Assembly (NCBI RefSeq): GCF_009388985.1
Contig: NZ_CP036422.1
Location: 3,548,501 to 3,612,500, forward strand
Direction of reading: 5' to 3'
DNA length: 64,000 bases
Source of the DNA: Halioglobus maricola
GTDB taxonomy: Bacteria; Pseudomonadota; Gammaproteobacteria; Pseudomonadales; Halieaceae
Position 1 is the first letter of the stretch. Every line of letters starts with the position of its first letter. This document shows, piece by piece, positions 43,909-54,219 of the stretch. The notes below the pieces were generated by a model. The model saw nothing but the letters and a program-made list of their open reading frames with translations, was not told the DNA's origin and searched no databases. A program made the translations under genes and the position numbers.

Positions 43909-44700
43909 ATGGCCAAGGTAACCACCAGCACCCTGGACAAGATGAAGGCAGCTGGCGAAAAGTTTGTCTGCATCACTGCCTATGACGCCACCTTCGCTCG
44001 CCTTGTGAGCGAGGCGGGTGCCGAAACTATCCTCGTCGGCGACTCCCTGGGCATGGTCCTGCAGGGTCACGACAGTACGATTCCGGTCACGGTCGACGAT
44101 ATGGCCTACCACACTGAATGTGTGTGCCGGGCCCAGCCAGACTCCCTGGTCATCGCCGACATGCCGTTCATGAGCTACACCACAGCCGAACAGACCATGG
44201 CCAACGCCACTGCCCTGATGCAGGCTGGCGCCCAAATGGTCAAGATGGAAGGTGGCACCTGGCTGTCCGACAGCATCAGTATGCTGGTTGAACGCGGCAT
44301 TCCCGTGTGCGCACACCTCGGTCTTACCCCGCAATCAGTCAACCAGTTCGGTGGTTTCAAGGTGCAGGGGCGCACCCCGAAGGAAGCAAAGTCGATTCTC
44401 GCCGATGCCGTTGAAATTCAGGACGCCGGCGCCAGCCTGCTGGTACTGGAATGTATCCCCTCACACCTGGCCACGGACATCAGCGCCAAACTCGACATTC
44501 CCGTCATCGGGATCGGCGCAGGTGCGGGCACAGACGCCCAGGTTCTGGTTATGCACGACTTACTCGGACTGTCTGAACACACCGCCCGTTTCGTGGAAAA
44601 TTTCATGGACGGCCAGGCGACTATCCAGAGTGCACTCAAGGCTTTTGTGGAAGCCGTCAAGGCCGGCACCTACCCCCGCGAAGAGCACAGTTACCGCTAG
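43909..44700 (+). CDS. panB: ketopantoate hydroxymethyltransferase
   Basis: 263 residues. PanB motifs: KFVCITAYDATFARLVSEAGAE, VGDSLGMVLQGHDSTIPVTVDDM (Asp metal ligands), MVKMEGG, LTPQSVNQFGGFKVQGR, LLVLECIPSHLA and IGIGAGAGTDAQVLVMHDLLG. It makes ketopantoate from ketoisovalerate and methylene-THF in pantothenate synthesis. It lies 12 bp after the kinase gene. Confidence 0.95.
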   Translation: MAKVTTSTLDKMKAAGEKFVCITAYDATFARLVSEAGAETILVGDSLGMVLQGHDSTIPVTVDDMAYHTECVCRAQPDSLVIADMPFMSYTTAEQTMANATALMQAGAQMVKMEGGTWLSDSISMLVERGIPVCAHLGLTPQSVNQFGGFKVQGRTPKEAKSILADAVEIQDAGASLLVLECIPSHLATDISAKLDIPVIGIGAGAGTDAQVLVMHDLLGLSEHTARFVENFMDGQATIQSALKAFVEAVKAGTYPREEHSYR

Positions 44701-44713
44701 TTTGGAACCTCTT

Positions 44714-44734
44714 GTTGCACCACATTGGTGCAAC
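44714..44734 (+). terminator. hairpin after panB
   Basis: GTTGCACCA and TGGTGCAAC form a perfect 9-bp stem with a CAT loop, 13 bp after the panB stop. The following CCCCTCTCTT is pyrimidine-rich but not a strong uridine tract, so it may attenuate rather than end transcription. Confidence 0.45.
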
Positions 44735-44781
44735 CCCCTCTCTTCACGCAAGCCATTGATTTGTAGAAGATATTCCCATTT

Positions 44782-44810
44782 GTTACGAAACACCGCTTCC
44801 TAAGGTAACA
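44782..44810 (+). promoter_or_regulatory. second copy of GTTACGAAACAC-N10-GGTAACA, upstream of panC
   Basis: GTTACGAAACAC (44782-44793), ten unrelated bases, then GGTAACA (44804-44810). The fixed bases and spacing are identical to 40893-40921 upstream of the sRNA promoter, while the ten central bases differ. It lies in the 262-bp panB-panC gap, which otherwise holds only the hairpin above. No well-spaced sigma-54 promoter follows, though GGGGCATACTTGC at about 44869 is one base short. Confidence 0.55.
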
Positions 44811-44962
44811 AACAGCGTGAATTTTTCATAAATCCCCATTGCCCGACTCTGGGGCATGGGGCATACTTGCCTGCCCTGAAAAGCCGCACGGTCATTCAGG
44901 GATCCAACGAGTGTCATTTGCTGGTTTAGCGTCACCACCCACCGCGTGGGAAAGGGGTAGAT

Positions 44963-45847
44963 ATGCGAACTTACAACAACGCCGCACAGTTGCAGGCCGC
45001 CCTGGGCAAGTTCCGCCTCGAGGGCCTTTCGATTGCCTTCGTGCCCACCATGGGCAACTTGCATGAAGGTCATCTCGATCTCGTGCGCAAGGCGCATACC
45101 CTCTGCGATATCGTCGTTGTCAGTATTTTTGTCAACCCGCTCCAGTTCGGCGCCAACGAAGACCTCGATGCCTACCCCCGCACCATGGCCGCAGACAAGG
45201 AAAAGCTGTTTAGCGAAGGCGTAGACGCACTCTATGCACCCGGTGCCGAAGATATTTACCCCGAAGGCATGGCCGCCCAAACTGCGGTACAGGTACCCGA
45301 TCTCGGTGACACGCTCTGTGGTAGCAGCCGCCCCGGTCACTTCGATGGGGTCACCACGGTCGTCAACAAACTGTTCAATATCGTCCAGCCTGACGTGGCC
45401 GCGTTTGGCGAGAAAGATTTCCAGCAACTATCGATCGTGCGCAAAATGGTGCGCGATCTGTGCATGCCGGTCAAAGTCATTGGCGTGCGCACCCGCCGCG
45501 ATGAAGACGGCCTGGCCATGAGTTCGCGCAACGGCTACCTCAATGCCGAGGAGCGCGAGATCGCTCCCCTCCTGCACGAAACACTGAATAATTGCCGCGA
45601 GGCGATCGCCTGCGGGTTCGACAATTTCCTACAGCTGGAATCTCACGCCCGCATGAAGTTGTTGCAGGCCGGGTTCGAACCGGATTACTTCGCGATTCGT
45701 GACGCCCGCACGCTGCGAGCGGTGACTGAAAACAGCGAAGAGATCGCCATTCTGGCGGCGGCCCGCCTGGGCAATACCCGCCTGATCGACAACGTGAGAC
45801 TCTCACTGAACCCGGTATCTGACTGGGGCATGCTGGCGGACGGCTAG
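44963..45847 (+). CDS. panC: pantothenate synthetase
   Basis: 294 residues. Motifs: FVPTMGNLHEGHLDLVRKA (HIGH-type), SIFVNPLQFGANEDLDAYPR, VTTVVNKLFNIVQPDVAAFGEKDFQQL, MSSRNGYL (KMSKS-type). It condenses pantoate and beta-alanine. Start ATG 44963 has GGGGTAGAT upstream. Its own upstream region with the GTTAC/GTAAC element suggests expression separate from panB. Confidence 0.95.
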   Translation: MRTYNNAAQLQAALGKFRLEGLSIAFVPTMGNLHEGHLDLVRKAHTLCDIVVVSIFVNPLQFGANEDLDAYPRTMAADKEKLFSEGVDALYAPGAEDIYPEGMAAQTAVQVPDLGDTLCGSSRPGHFDGVTTVVNKLFNIVQPDVAAFGEKDFQQLSIVRKMVRDLCMPVKVIGVRTRRDEDGLAMSSRNGYLNAEEREIAPLLHETLNNCREAIACGFDNFLQLESHARMKLLQAGFEPDYFAIRDARTLRAVTENSEEIAILAAARLGNTRLIDNVRLSLNPVSDWGMLADG

Positions 45848-45860
45848 GCAGCCAATCGGA

Positions 45861-46982
45861 TCAGGCGATAACCAGGTTATCGCGATGAACCAGCTCTTCG
45901 TCACCGACATAACCGAGAATACCTTCTATTTCACTGGATGCTGAACCCATGATCCGGCGGGTTTCGGCTGCGCTGTAGTTCACCAGCCCACGGGCAACTT
46001 CCCGGCCCTCGCTATCTCGGCATGACACCATGTCGCCACGCTGAAACTCGCCATGAACACCGCGGACCCCGACGGCCAGCAAGCTGCGGCCCGAGTCGCG
46101 CAGCACCCGCACGGCGCCGTCATCCAACTCGAGACTCCCGCGTATCTGGACCATGGAAGCCAACCATTGCTTACGCGCATTCTGTGGCTGCTTGCCGGTG
46201 CGCAGCCAGGTGCCAATGTTCTCGCCCGCGGTTACCCGTGCGATGACATCGTCCACTCGCCCTCCGGCAATAACGGTCTCGCTGCCAGAACGGGCTGCCA
46301 CACGAGCTGCCCGCAGCTTGGTCACCATGCCGCCACGACCCAGGGCACCGCCCTCACCCGCCATAGCGTCCAGCTCGGGCGCGTTTACTTCACTGCTCTG
46401 GACGAGTTCGGCGTCAGGATTCTGGCGCGGATCTTCGCGATACAGACCCTGTTGATCGGTGAGCAGGAGCAGCGCATCCGCATCGATCAGATTTGCTACA
46501 AGAGCACCTAGCGTGTCGTTGTCACCGAAGCGAATTTCATCAGTCACCACCGTGTCATTTTCATTTACGACCGGCACCACCCCCAGGCCCAATAGCGTAT
46601 TCAGCGTGCCTCTGGCATTGAGATAGCGGTCACGGGCAATAATATCGTCGTGGCCCAGCAACACCTGGGCGGAAATAAGATTGTGAGCGGCGAAGGCATT
46701 TTCATAAGCCTGCACCAGCACCGACTGCCCCGCCGCTGCCGCTGCCTGCAGTTCGTGTAACAGGTGCGGCCGGGCGCTCATCCCGAGGCGCACAACGCCT
46801 GCCGCAACCGCGCCACTGGACACCAGCACCACTTCACAGCCACGGGCACGCAGCCGCGCGAGCTGTTCAACCAGCGTGCTGATCATCTTCTGGTCCAGGC
46901 CGCGCCCATCATCCGTCAGCAGTGCACTGCCAACTTTGACCACCCAGCGTTTGCCGGCGGCAATTTCAGCTCGCTTAGTCAT
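45861..46982 (-). CDS. proB: glutamate 5-kinase with PUA domain
   Basis: 373 residues. The amino acid kinase domain has [64 protein letters not shown] and [17 protein letters not shown]-terminal PUA domain follows (about 280-360: [20 protein letters not shown]). First enzyme of proline synthesis, feedback-inhibited by proline. The ATG directly follows the obgE stop. Confidence 0.95.
   Translation of the reverse strand: MTKRAEIAAGKRWVVKVGSALLTDDGRGLDQKMISTLVEQLARLRARGCEVVLVSSGAVAAGVVRLGMSARPHLLHELQAAAAAGQSVLVQAYENAFAAHNLISAQVLLGHDDIIARDRYLNARGTLNTLLGLGVVPVVNENDTVVTDEIRFGDNDTLGALVANLIDADALLLLTDQQGLYREDPRQNPDAELVQSSEVNAPELDAMAGEGGALGRGGMVTKLRAARVAARSGSETVIAGGRVDDVIARVTAGENIGTWLRTGKQPQNARKQWLASMVQIRGSLELDDGAVRVLRDSGRSLLAVGVRGVHGEFQRGDMVSCRDSEGREVARGLVNYSAAETRRIMGSASSEIEGILGYVGDEELVHRDNLVIA
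45865..45883. terminator. palindrome at the panC/proB convergence
   Basis: GCGATAACC-A-GGTTATCGC is a perfect 9-bp inverted repeat with a single central base, overlapping the last proB codons. It lacks a U tract; it may act as a bidirectional stop or simply be chance within the coding end. Confidence 0.35.
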
Positions 46983-48194
<1,212 letters not shown>

Positions 48195-48265
48195 TTAGAG
48201 ATACCGCAGACTCTACCTCATAGTAGGAGATGATTCCCAACCACGCCCGGTGCATCCAAAGACAT

Positions 48266-48300
48266 AAAAAAAGCCCCGTCCGTTATGGACGAGGCTTTTC
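48266..48300 (-). terminator. terminator after rplU-rpmA
   Basis: GCCCCGTCC (48273-48281) and GGACGAGGC (48287-48295) pair with one G-U position. On the minus strand the stem is followed by seven T's, a strong intrinsic terminator between rpmA and obgE. Confidence 0.88.
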
Positions 48301-48323
48301 GATACGAATCGCTGTCAGTGCGA

Positions 48324-48581
48324 TCAGGCGCCCACCACCTGAACGAACTTGCGGTTCTTTGGACCGCGGGTAACAAACTCTACCTTGCCGCCGGCGAGGG
48401 CGAACAGAGTGTGGTCTTTGCCCATGCCTACGTTGTCACCTGCGTGGAACTTGGTTCCGCGCTGACGAACGAGGATATTGCCTGCCAGAACTTCCTGACC
48501 GCCGTAGCGCTTGACGCCAAGGCGTTTACTCTCGGAATCGCGTCCGTTACGGGTACTACCACCAGCTTTTTTATGAGCCAT
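48324..48581 (-). CDS. rpmA: 50S ribosomal protein L27
   Basis: 85 residues, standard length: [20 protein letters not shown], then [20 protein letters not shown] and [14 protein letters not shown]. The N-terminal arm reaches the peptidyl-transferase centre. It lies 17 bp after rplU with AGGAGG upstream. Confidence 0.97.
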   Translation of the reverse strand: MAHKKAGGSTRNGRDSESKRLGVKRYGGQEVLAGNILVRQRGTKFHAGDNVGMGKDHTLFALAGGKVEFVTRGPKNRKFVQVVGA

Positions 48582-48598
48582 TCTTCAAACCCTCCTGT

Positions 48599-48910
48599 TT
48601 ACGCCGAAATTCCAGTGATCTTCACTTCGGTAAACCACTGGCGATGGCCAGTTTCTTTCCGATGGTGCTTACGACGGTTGAACTTAACAATTTTGACTTT
48701 CTTGTGGCGGCCATGGGCAACCACTTCTGCGGTGACTTTGGCGCCGTCAACAACGGGGGTGCCAATCTTTACTTCTTCACCGGCGCCTGCCAGCAGGACC
48801 TTGTCAAACTCGACGGTCTCACCAGTAGCGGCTTCAATTTTTTCCAGCTTGAGGGTCTCGCCCTCAACTACGCGGTGTTGCTTACCACCGGCTTCGATTA
48901 CTGCGTACAT
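48599..48910 (-). CDS. rplU: 50S ribosomal protein L21
   Basis: 103 residues, standard length: [20 protein letters not shown], then [20 protein letters not shown] and [20 protein letters not shown]. Binds 23S rRNA. Divergent from ispB across a 283-bp region. Confidence 0.97.
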   Translation of the reverse strand: MYAVIEAGGKQHRVVEGETLKLEKIEAATGETVEFDKVLLAGAGEEVKIGTPVVDGAKVTAEVVAHGRHKKVKIVKFNRRKHHRKETGHRQWFTEVKITGISA

Positions 48911-49135
48911 GTTGTACTCCGTTTAATTAGCCTGCTCGCATTCTCAAAAAACCCTTATAAATCAAGGGGGCAGAGCCAGGCACAAACAGTTGATTGATTC
49001 TTCCGCCACTGCCGCGACGGGCGCAGCAGGGGTCAGAGGGCGGCGATTTTACTGAAATACCTCGACCCTCGCAAGCGTTAATTGTTCGCTAAAAACAATA
49101 ACTTGCGCAGGCCACGGACAGGGGGCCGGGCGCGC

Positions 49136-49164
49136 TTGACAGGGGGTAGGGCTGGCCATAGCAT
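49136..49164 (+). promoter_or_regulatory. sigma-70 promoter of ispB
   Basis: TTGACA (49136-49141), a 17-bp spacer and TAGCAT (49159-49164). The predicted start point is about 25 bp before the ispB ATG at 49194. Confidence 0.55.
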
Positions 49165-49193
49165 GCGGGGCACTTTCTTGCTCCCTCTTCTAT

Positions 49194-50156
49194 ATGCACA
49201 ACATACGCGCCACCGTGGCCTCCGAATTCGAGCAGGTCAACGAACTGATTGTCGACCAGCTCCATTCTGACGTTGATATGGTCGAAAACATCGGCCACTA
49301 CATTGTTGACGCCGGCGGCAAACGCCTGCGTCCGCTCCTGGTACTGCTCAGCGCAGCCGCCCTTGGCAAGTGCGGGCCAACCCACATCAAGTTCGCCGCA
49401 GTGATCGAATTCATCCACACGGCAACGCTGCTGCACGACGACGTGGTCGACATCTCCAGCCTGCGCCGCGGCCGCCCCACTGCAAACGCGGAGTTTGGCA
49501 ACGCGCCCTCGGTGCTGGTGGGCGACTTTCTGTACACCCGCGCCTTTCAGCTGATGGTGCAGTTGGCAGATATGGATATTCTGCGCCACATGGCCGACAC
49601 CACCAATACCATTGCCGAAGGCGAAGTGCTGCAATTGGTGCGCGCCGGCAATGCCGAGACCACAGAGCAGGAATATCTGGACGTTATCACCCGCAAAACA
49701 GCCATCCTGTTCGCGGCAGGCTGCCGCGGAGCCGCGGTATTAAGCGGTTGCGATGAAGCCCGAAGTCAGGCCATGCACGACTTTGGCCTCAATCTCGGCA
49801 TCGCGTTCCAGATGATCGATGACGTACTCGACTACGAGGGCGATCCAGCCACAATGGGCAAAAACGTCGGCGACGACCTCACCGAAGGCAAACCGACGCT
49901 ACCCCTGATTTACACTCTGGCCAACGGCACAGCCGACGAGCAGGCGCTTGTGCGCAAGGCTATCGTGGAGAAAACCGCCGAGGATATCGATCAAGTACTG
50001 GCTGCAGTGCAGCGCAGCGGCGCCCTGGCCTATACTCGGGCACAAGCGCAGCACTACCACGACCTGGCACTGGCCAACCTCGAAGGCCTGGACGCCAGCC
50101 CCGCCCGCAGCGCTCTGGAGGCGGTCACGGCGCTTTCAATTGATCGCGACCACTGA
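49194..50156 (+). CDS. ispB: octaprenyl (polyprenyl) diphosphate synthase
   Basis: 320 residues of the trans-isoprenyl synthase family. First Asp-rich motif in LLHDDVVDISSLRRGRPT, second in QMIDDVLDYEGD, and VGDFLYTRAFQLM between them. It makes the ubiquinone side chain. Divergent from rplU, the common gammaproteobacterial arrangement. Confidence 0.95.
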   Translation: MHNIRATVASEFEQVNELIVDQLHSDVDMVENIGHYIVDAGGKRLRPLLVLLSAAALGKCGPTHIKFAAVIEFIHTATLLHDDVVDISSLRRGRPTANAEFGNAPSVLVGDFLYTRAFQLMVQLADMDILRHMADTTNTIAEGEVLQLVRAGNAETTEQEYLDVITRKTAILFAAGCRGAAVLSGCDEARSQAMHDFGLNLGIAFQMIDDVLDYEGDPATMGKNVGDDLTEGKPTLPLIYTLANGTADEQALVRKAIVEKTAEDIDQVLAAVQRSGALAYTRAQAQHYHDLALANLEGLDASPARSALEAVTALSIDRDH

Positions 50157-50297
50157 TTAGCGATTGCGCCGTCAGGCGGCTGTTTCTATACTCAACCGAA
50201 CTAACGGCGCTTCAACAATGGGGCGCCACTCTGCAGCATTCCTAAAATCACAAAGCTGCCAAACCCCACCGCCGCATAAACTACAAGGACGACGGCA

Positions 50298-51935
50298 ATG
50301 GCTGCTACTTCTCTTCTCTCCCAACTTCACGGTTTCGGGACACTTTCTGATATGGCCCTGGCAATGAGCGAAAGCTCGGTCCCGGCCCTGTTTGAAGACG
50401 ACCCCGCGCGAGCTGAGGATTTCACCCTGGAGGCCGCCGGCCTCAAACTCGACTACAGCAAGCAATTGCTGGATCGTGAAGCACTGGCTGCACTTATGGC
50501 GCTCGCTCGGGATGCCAAGCTGGATAAGGCAGCGACCGCACTGCTCAGCGGCACCGAAGTCAACAACACGGAGGGCCGCCCCGCCCTGCACAGCCTGCTG
50601 CGCGCCACCAACGCACCCGGACTGGAAGACAAACTGGCGGAAGTAGAAAGCAGCCGCGCCAGAATGCGCGAATGGGCCGACCGCCTGAACACTGGCAAGC
50701 ACCTCGGCTTCAGTGATGCCGTCATCACTGACGTGGTCAACATCGGCATCGGCGGCTCTGATCTCGGGCCACGCCTGGTGACCGAGGCGCTACGCCCTTT
50801 TCAAGGTAGCGTTGCCTGCCACTATGTCGCCAACGTCGACCCGGCGGATATACAGGACACGCTACTGGGACTGAACCCGGAAACCACACTGTTTATTGTC
50901 TGCTCCAAGTCCTTCCGCACTGAAGAGACGCTGACCAACAGCCTGGTCGCAAGGGAATGGATGCTCAATGCCGGCGCCACCGAAGCCGACCTGGCCAAAC
51001 ATTTTCTGGCCATCACTACCAACCTGGAAGCAGCCACCGAATTCGGCATCGACGCCGCAAACTGCCTGCCGATGTGGGACTGGGTGGGTGGCCGCTACTC
51101 CGTGTGGTCAGCTGTGGGCCTGTCCTGCGCTATCGCAGTGGGCTGGGACAATTTCGAGCAGTTCCTGGCCGGTGGCGCGGCCATGGATCAACACTTTGCC
51201 GAGGCCCCGCTGGAACAGAACATGCCAGTACTGCTGAGCCTGCTGGAAGTGTGGTACTGCAACTTTTTCGGCGCCGGAAATCACGTCATTCTACCCTACG
51301 ACAATGCGCTGCAGCGTTTCCCGGATTTCCTGCAGCAACTGACCATGGAGAGCAATGGCAAGGGGGTTGGCAAATCGGGCCAGCCAGTAGACTACGCCAC
51401 CGGCCCGGTCCTGTGGGGCTCCGCCGGCACCATGGGCCAACACTCCTTCCACCAACTCCTCCACCAGGGCACCGAACTCTGCCCCACCGACTTCATCCTG
51501 CCGCTCACCACGCACACCGGCATGACGGAGCAACACCGCCGCCTGGTGGCCAACTGCCTGGCCCAGAGCCGGACAATGCTGGTTGGCCGCACTCTGGAAG
51601 ACGCTCACGCGTCTCTGCTAAACCGGGGTGTGGATGAAGCCAGAGCCGAGGAACTGGCCCCTCACCTGGCAATGCCGGGCAACCGGCCCAACAGTGTTAT
51701 CACCATGCAGGCGCTCACGCCTGCCACCCTCGGCGCACTGATCGCCCTCTACGAGCACCGCACATACTGCAGTGGCGTTATGTGGGGTATCAACCCGTTC
51801 GATCAGTGGGGCGTGGAACTGGGCAAGGAAATTGGCGTGCAGATTCTCGGCATTATGTCGGGGGAGGATACCGATAGCGCTACCGATCCGGCCACGGATC
51901 GGCTCATTCGCGAATGGGCGCTAGCTCAGGAGTAG
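50298..51935 (+). CDS. pgi: glucose-6-phosphate isomerase
   Basis: 545 residues. Signature motifs: IGIGGSDLGPRLVTEAL, CSKSFRTEETLTNS, WVGGRYSVWSAVGLS, STMESNGKG-type LTMESNGKGV and INPFDQWGVELGK. It interconverts glucose-6-P and fructose-6-P, supplying the mannose and glucose nucleotide genes next door. An intrinsic terminator follows. Confidence 0.96.
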   Translation: MAATSLLSQLHGFGTLSDMALAMSESSVPALFEDDPARAEDFTLEAAGLKLDYSKQLLDREALAALMALARDAKLDKAATALLSGTEVNNTEGRPALHSLLRATNAPGLEDKLAEVESSRARMREWADRLNTGKHLGFSDAVITDVVNIGIGGSDLGPRLVTEALRPFQGSVACHYVANVDPADIQDTLLGLNPETTLFIVCSKSFRTEETLTNSLVAREWMLNAGATEADLAKHFLAITTNLEAATEFGIDAANCLPMWDWVGGRYSVWSAVGLSCAIAVGWDNFEQFLAGGAAMDQHFAEAPLEQNMPVLLSLLEVWYCNFFGAGNHVILPYDNALQRFPDFLQQLTMESNGKGVGKSGQPVDYATGPVLWGSAGTMGQHSFHQLLHQGTELCPTDFILPLTTHTGMTEQHRRLVANCLAQSRTMLVGRTLEDAHASLLNRGVDEARAEELAPHLAMPGNRPNSVITMQALTPATLGALIALYEHRTYCSGVMWGINPFDQWGVELGKEIGVQILGIMSGEDTDSATDPATDRLIREWALAQE

Positions 51936-51952
51936 CGTCATATTTGTCAAGC

Positions 51953-51990
51953 GGATCAGGCGCGGCTCAAACCGTTCCTGATCCTCTTTT
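51953..51990 (+). terminator. terminator of pgi
   Basis: GGATCAGG (51953-51960) and CCTGATCC (51977-51984) form an 8-bp stem with a 16-nt loop, followed by TCTTTT. It sits 18 bp after the pgi stop. Confidence 0.75.
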
Positions 51991-52010
51991 CCAGTGCTAC
52001 TTTGAGTGGT

Positions 52011-53357
52011 CTAACTCTCGATCAAAGCCAACAGCTCTGCCGTCTTCGCTTCCATCAAGGAAGCATCACCCTTGGACTCCACATTGAGCCTGACAACCGG
52101 CTCGGTATTGGACATCCGCAGATTAAATCGCCAGCTACCACAATCAACGCTCACACCGTCGGTGTGATCGATTTCGCCCTGGTCGGCATAGGCCGCTTCG
52201 GCTTTCGCCAGCACCGCTCCAGCGTCATCGACTGAGCGGTTGATCTCACCGGAACAAGGATATGCCGCCATACGCTCTGCCACCATGGCGCTCAGTGGTT
52301 TGCCGGAGGCGATGATCAGGTCGGCCACCAGCAGCCAGGGAATCATGCCGCTGTCGCAGTAGGCAAAGTCGCGAAAATAGTGATGGGCACTCATCTCGCC
52401 GCCGTAAGCGGCATTCTCAGAGCGCATGCGCTCCTTGATGAAAGCGTGGCCACATTTGGTGAGCACGGGCTGGCCGCCCGAGGCTTCGACCTGATCGATG
52501 GTGTTCCAGGTGAGGCGCGGGTCGTGGACGATCTTGGCGCCGGGCTCCAGCTTGAGAAACGCCTCTGCCAGCAGGCCAACCACATAGTAGCCCTCGATGA
52601 ATTCCGCATTCTCATCGTAGAAGAAGCAGCGGTCGAAATCACCGTCCCAGCCTATACCCAGATCGGCATTGTGCGCTCGCACGGCTTCTATCGTGGCCGC
52701 GCGGTTCTCCGGCAGCAGGGGGTTGGGAATGCCGTTAGGGAAATGACCATCGGGTTCGTGGTGCAACTTGATAAATTCGAAAGGGAGATGCGGTTCCAGC
52801 AAGTCAACGACTCGGCCTGCGCCACCGTTGCCAGCGTCGACCACGATCTTCAGCGGCTTGAGCTTGCTAACGTCAACGTAGGACAGGAGATGCTCAATGT
52901 AAGCAGCAGCGGTGTCCAGTGCTTTCATCTGGCCACGCTCGGCCGCTGGGCTGAAAGTGTTTCGCTCTGCCAGGGCCCTGATCTCTCCGAGACCACTATC
53001 CGCAGAAATCGGCTTGGATTCTTCGCGCACGAACTTGATGCCGTTGTAATCCTTGGGGTTGTGACTGGCCGTCACTACAATGCCACCGTCCATATTGGCA
53101 TGGGAGGTCGCGAAATAGATTTCTTCGGTACCACACATACCGATGTCGTAGACATCGACTCCCTGCTCCATCAAACCCTCACTGAGGGCAGCCTTGATGG
53201 ATTCACTGGAGAGACGAATATCGTGACCGACTACTACTTTCTTCGGCTTGATGACCTCCGCATAGGCGCGGCCTATGCGACGGGCGATATCTTCATTTAA
53301 CTGATCGGGAACGCGCCCGCGTACATCATAGGCCTTGAAACAGGTTATCTCACTCAC
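52011..53357 (-). CDS. manB: phosphomannomutase
   Basis: 448 residues from GTG 53357 (TGAGG upstream). It is close to E. coli Cps[38 protein letters not shown] (phospho-Ser), [20 protein letters not shown] (Mg loop), [20 protein letters not shown] (sugar loop) and [13 protein letters not shown]. It converts mannose-6-P to mannose-1-P for ManC. Upstream in-frame starts run into galU and have no homology. Confidence 0.93.
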   Translation of the reverse strand: MSEITCFKAYDVRGRVPDQLNEDIARRIGRAYAEVIKPKKVVVGHDIRLSSESIKAALSEGLMEQGVDVYDIGMCGTEEIYFATSHANMDGGIVVTASHNPKDYNGIKFVREESKPISADSGLGEIRALAERNTFSPAAERGQMKALDTAAAYIEHLLSYVDVSKLKPLKIVVDAGNGGAGRVVDLLEPHLPFEFIKLHHEPDGHFPNGIPNPLLPENRAATIEAVRAHNADLGIGWDGDFDRCFFYDENAEFIEGYYVVGLLAEAFLKLEPGAKIVHDPRLTWNTIDQVEASGGQPVLTKCGHAFIKERMRSENAAYGGEMSAHHYFRDFAYCDSGMIPWLLVADLIIASGKPLSAMVAERMAAYPCSGEINRSVDDAGAVLAKAEAAYADQGEIDHTDGVSVDCGSWRFNLRMSNTEPVVRLNVESKGDASLMEAKTAELLALIES

Positions 53358-53367
53358 AGTGCCAGCC

Positions 53368-54198
53368 TCAGTCTTTACCGTAATAATTTTCATACACGTG
53401 GTTGGTCGCCTCGACAAAACCAGGCACTGAGCCACAGTCGAAACGTTTGCCTTCAAACTTGTAAGCCATAACGCAACCGCGCTTGGCCTGGGTCTGGAGT
53501 GCATCCGTAAGTTGTATCTCGCCATTGGCACCCGGCTCGGTCTCTTCAATAATTTCGAAGATATCCGGGGTCAGGATGTAGCGGCCAATGATGGCCAAAT
53601 TGGAAGGAGCGTCCTCCTGAGAGGGTTTCTCAACCATATCATCGACACGATAGATGCCATCTTTCAGGCTCTCACCCTTGATCACACCGTACTTGTGGAC
53701 CTCCTCCATGGGGACTTCCTGAATGGCGACAATAGAGCAGCGAAACTGGTTGTACAGCTCGGCCATCTGGGCCAAGACACTCGCACCCTCAGCATTGAGG
53801 CAGAGGTCGTCCGACAGAAGCACGCCGAAAGGCTCGTTACCAATCAGCGAACGACCGGTGAGAATCGCGTGCCCCAGGCCTTTCATTTCACGCTGACGCA
53901 CCATAGTGAACACGCCTTCTTCCAGCACACCGCGGATACTATCGAGATAGGCCTCCTTGCCGGTGCCGGAAATCTGGTGCTCGAGTTCGTAGCTGATATC
54001 AAAGTGATCGGCGATGGATCGCTTGCCGCGGCCCGTCACGAATGCACAGGTGGTCATACCTGCTTCTATAGCCTCCTCAACCCCATATTGCACCAGCGGC
54101 TTGTTCACGATGGGCAGCATTTCCTTCGGCATGCTCTTGGTCGCAGGCAGGAAGCGAGTGCCGTATCCCGCCACGGGGAAAAGACATTTCTTAATCAT
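53368..54198 (-). CDS. galU: UTP-glucose-1-phosphate uridylyltransferase
   Basis: 276 residues. Motifs: [57 protein letters not shown], and FDCGSVPGF. It makes UDP-glucose for envelope polysaccharides. It lies between manB and manC, spaced 10 and 21 bp, so one operon. Confidence 0.95.
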   Translation of the reverse strand: MIKKCLFPVAGYGTRFLPATKSMPKEMLPIVNKPLVQYGVEEAIEAGMTTCAFVTGRGKRSIADHFDISYELEHQISGTGKEAYLDSIRGVLEEGVFTMVRQREMKGLGHAILTGRSLIGNEPFGVLLSDDLCLNAEGASVLAQMAELYNQFRCSIVAIQEVPMEEVHKYGVIKGESLKDGIYRVDDMVEKPSQEDAPSNLAIIGRYILTPDIFEIIEETEPGANGEIQLTDALQTQAKRGCVMAYKFEGKRFDCGSVPGFVEATNHVYENYYGKD

Positions 54199-54219
54199 GA
54201 GTACTCTCCTTGTACCGGC

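Noticed and set aside
44860-44885. Sigma-54 promoter upstream of panC (GGGGCATACTTGC)
   Set aside because: The GG and GC elements are one base too close; sigma-54 is strict about this spacing, so it is not listed as a promoter.
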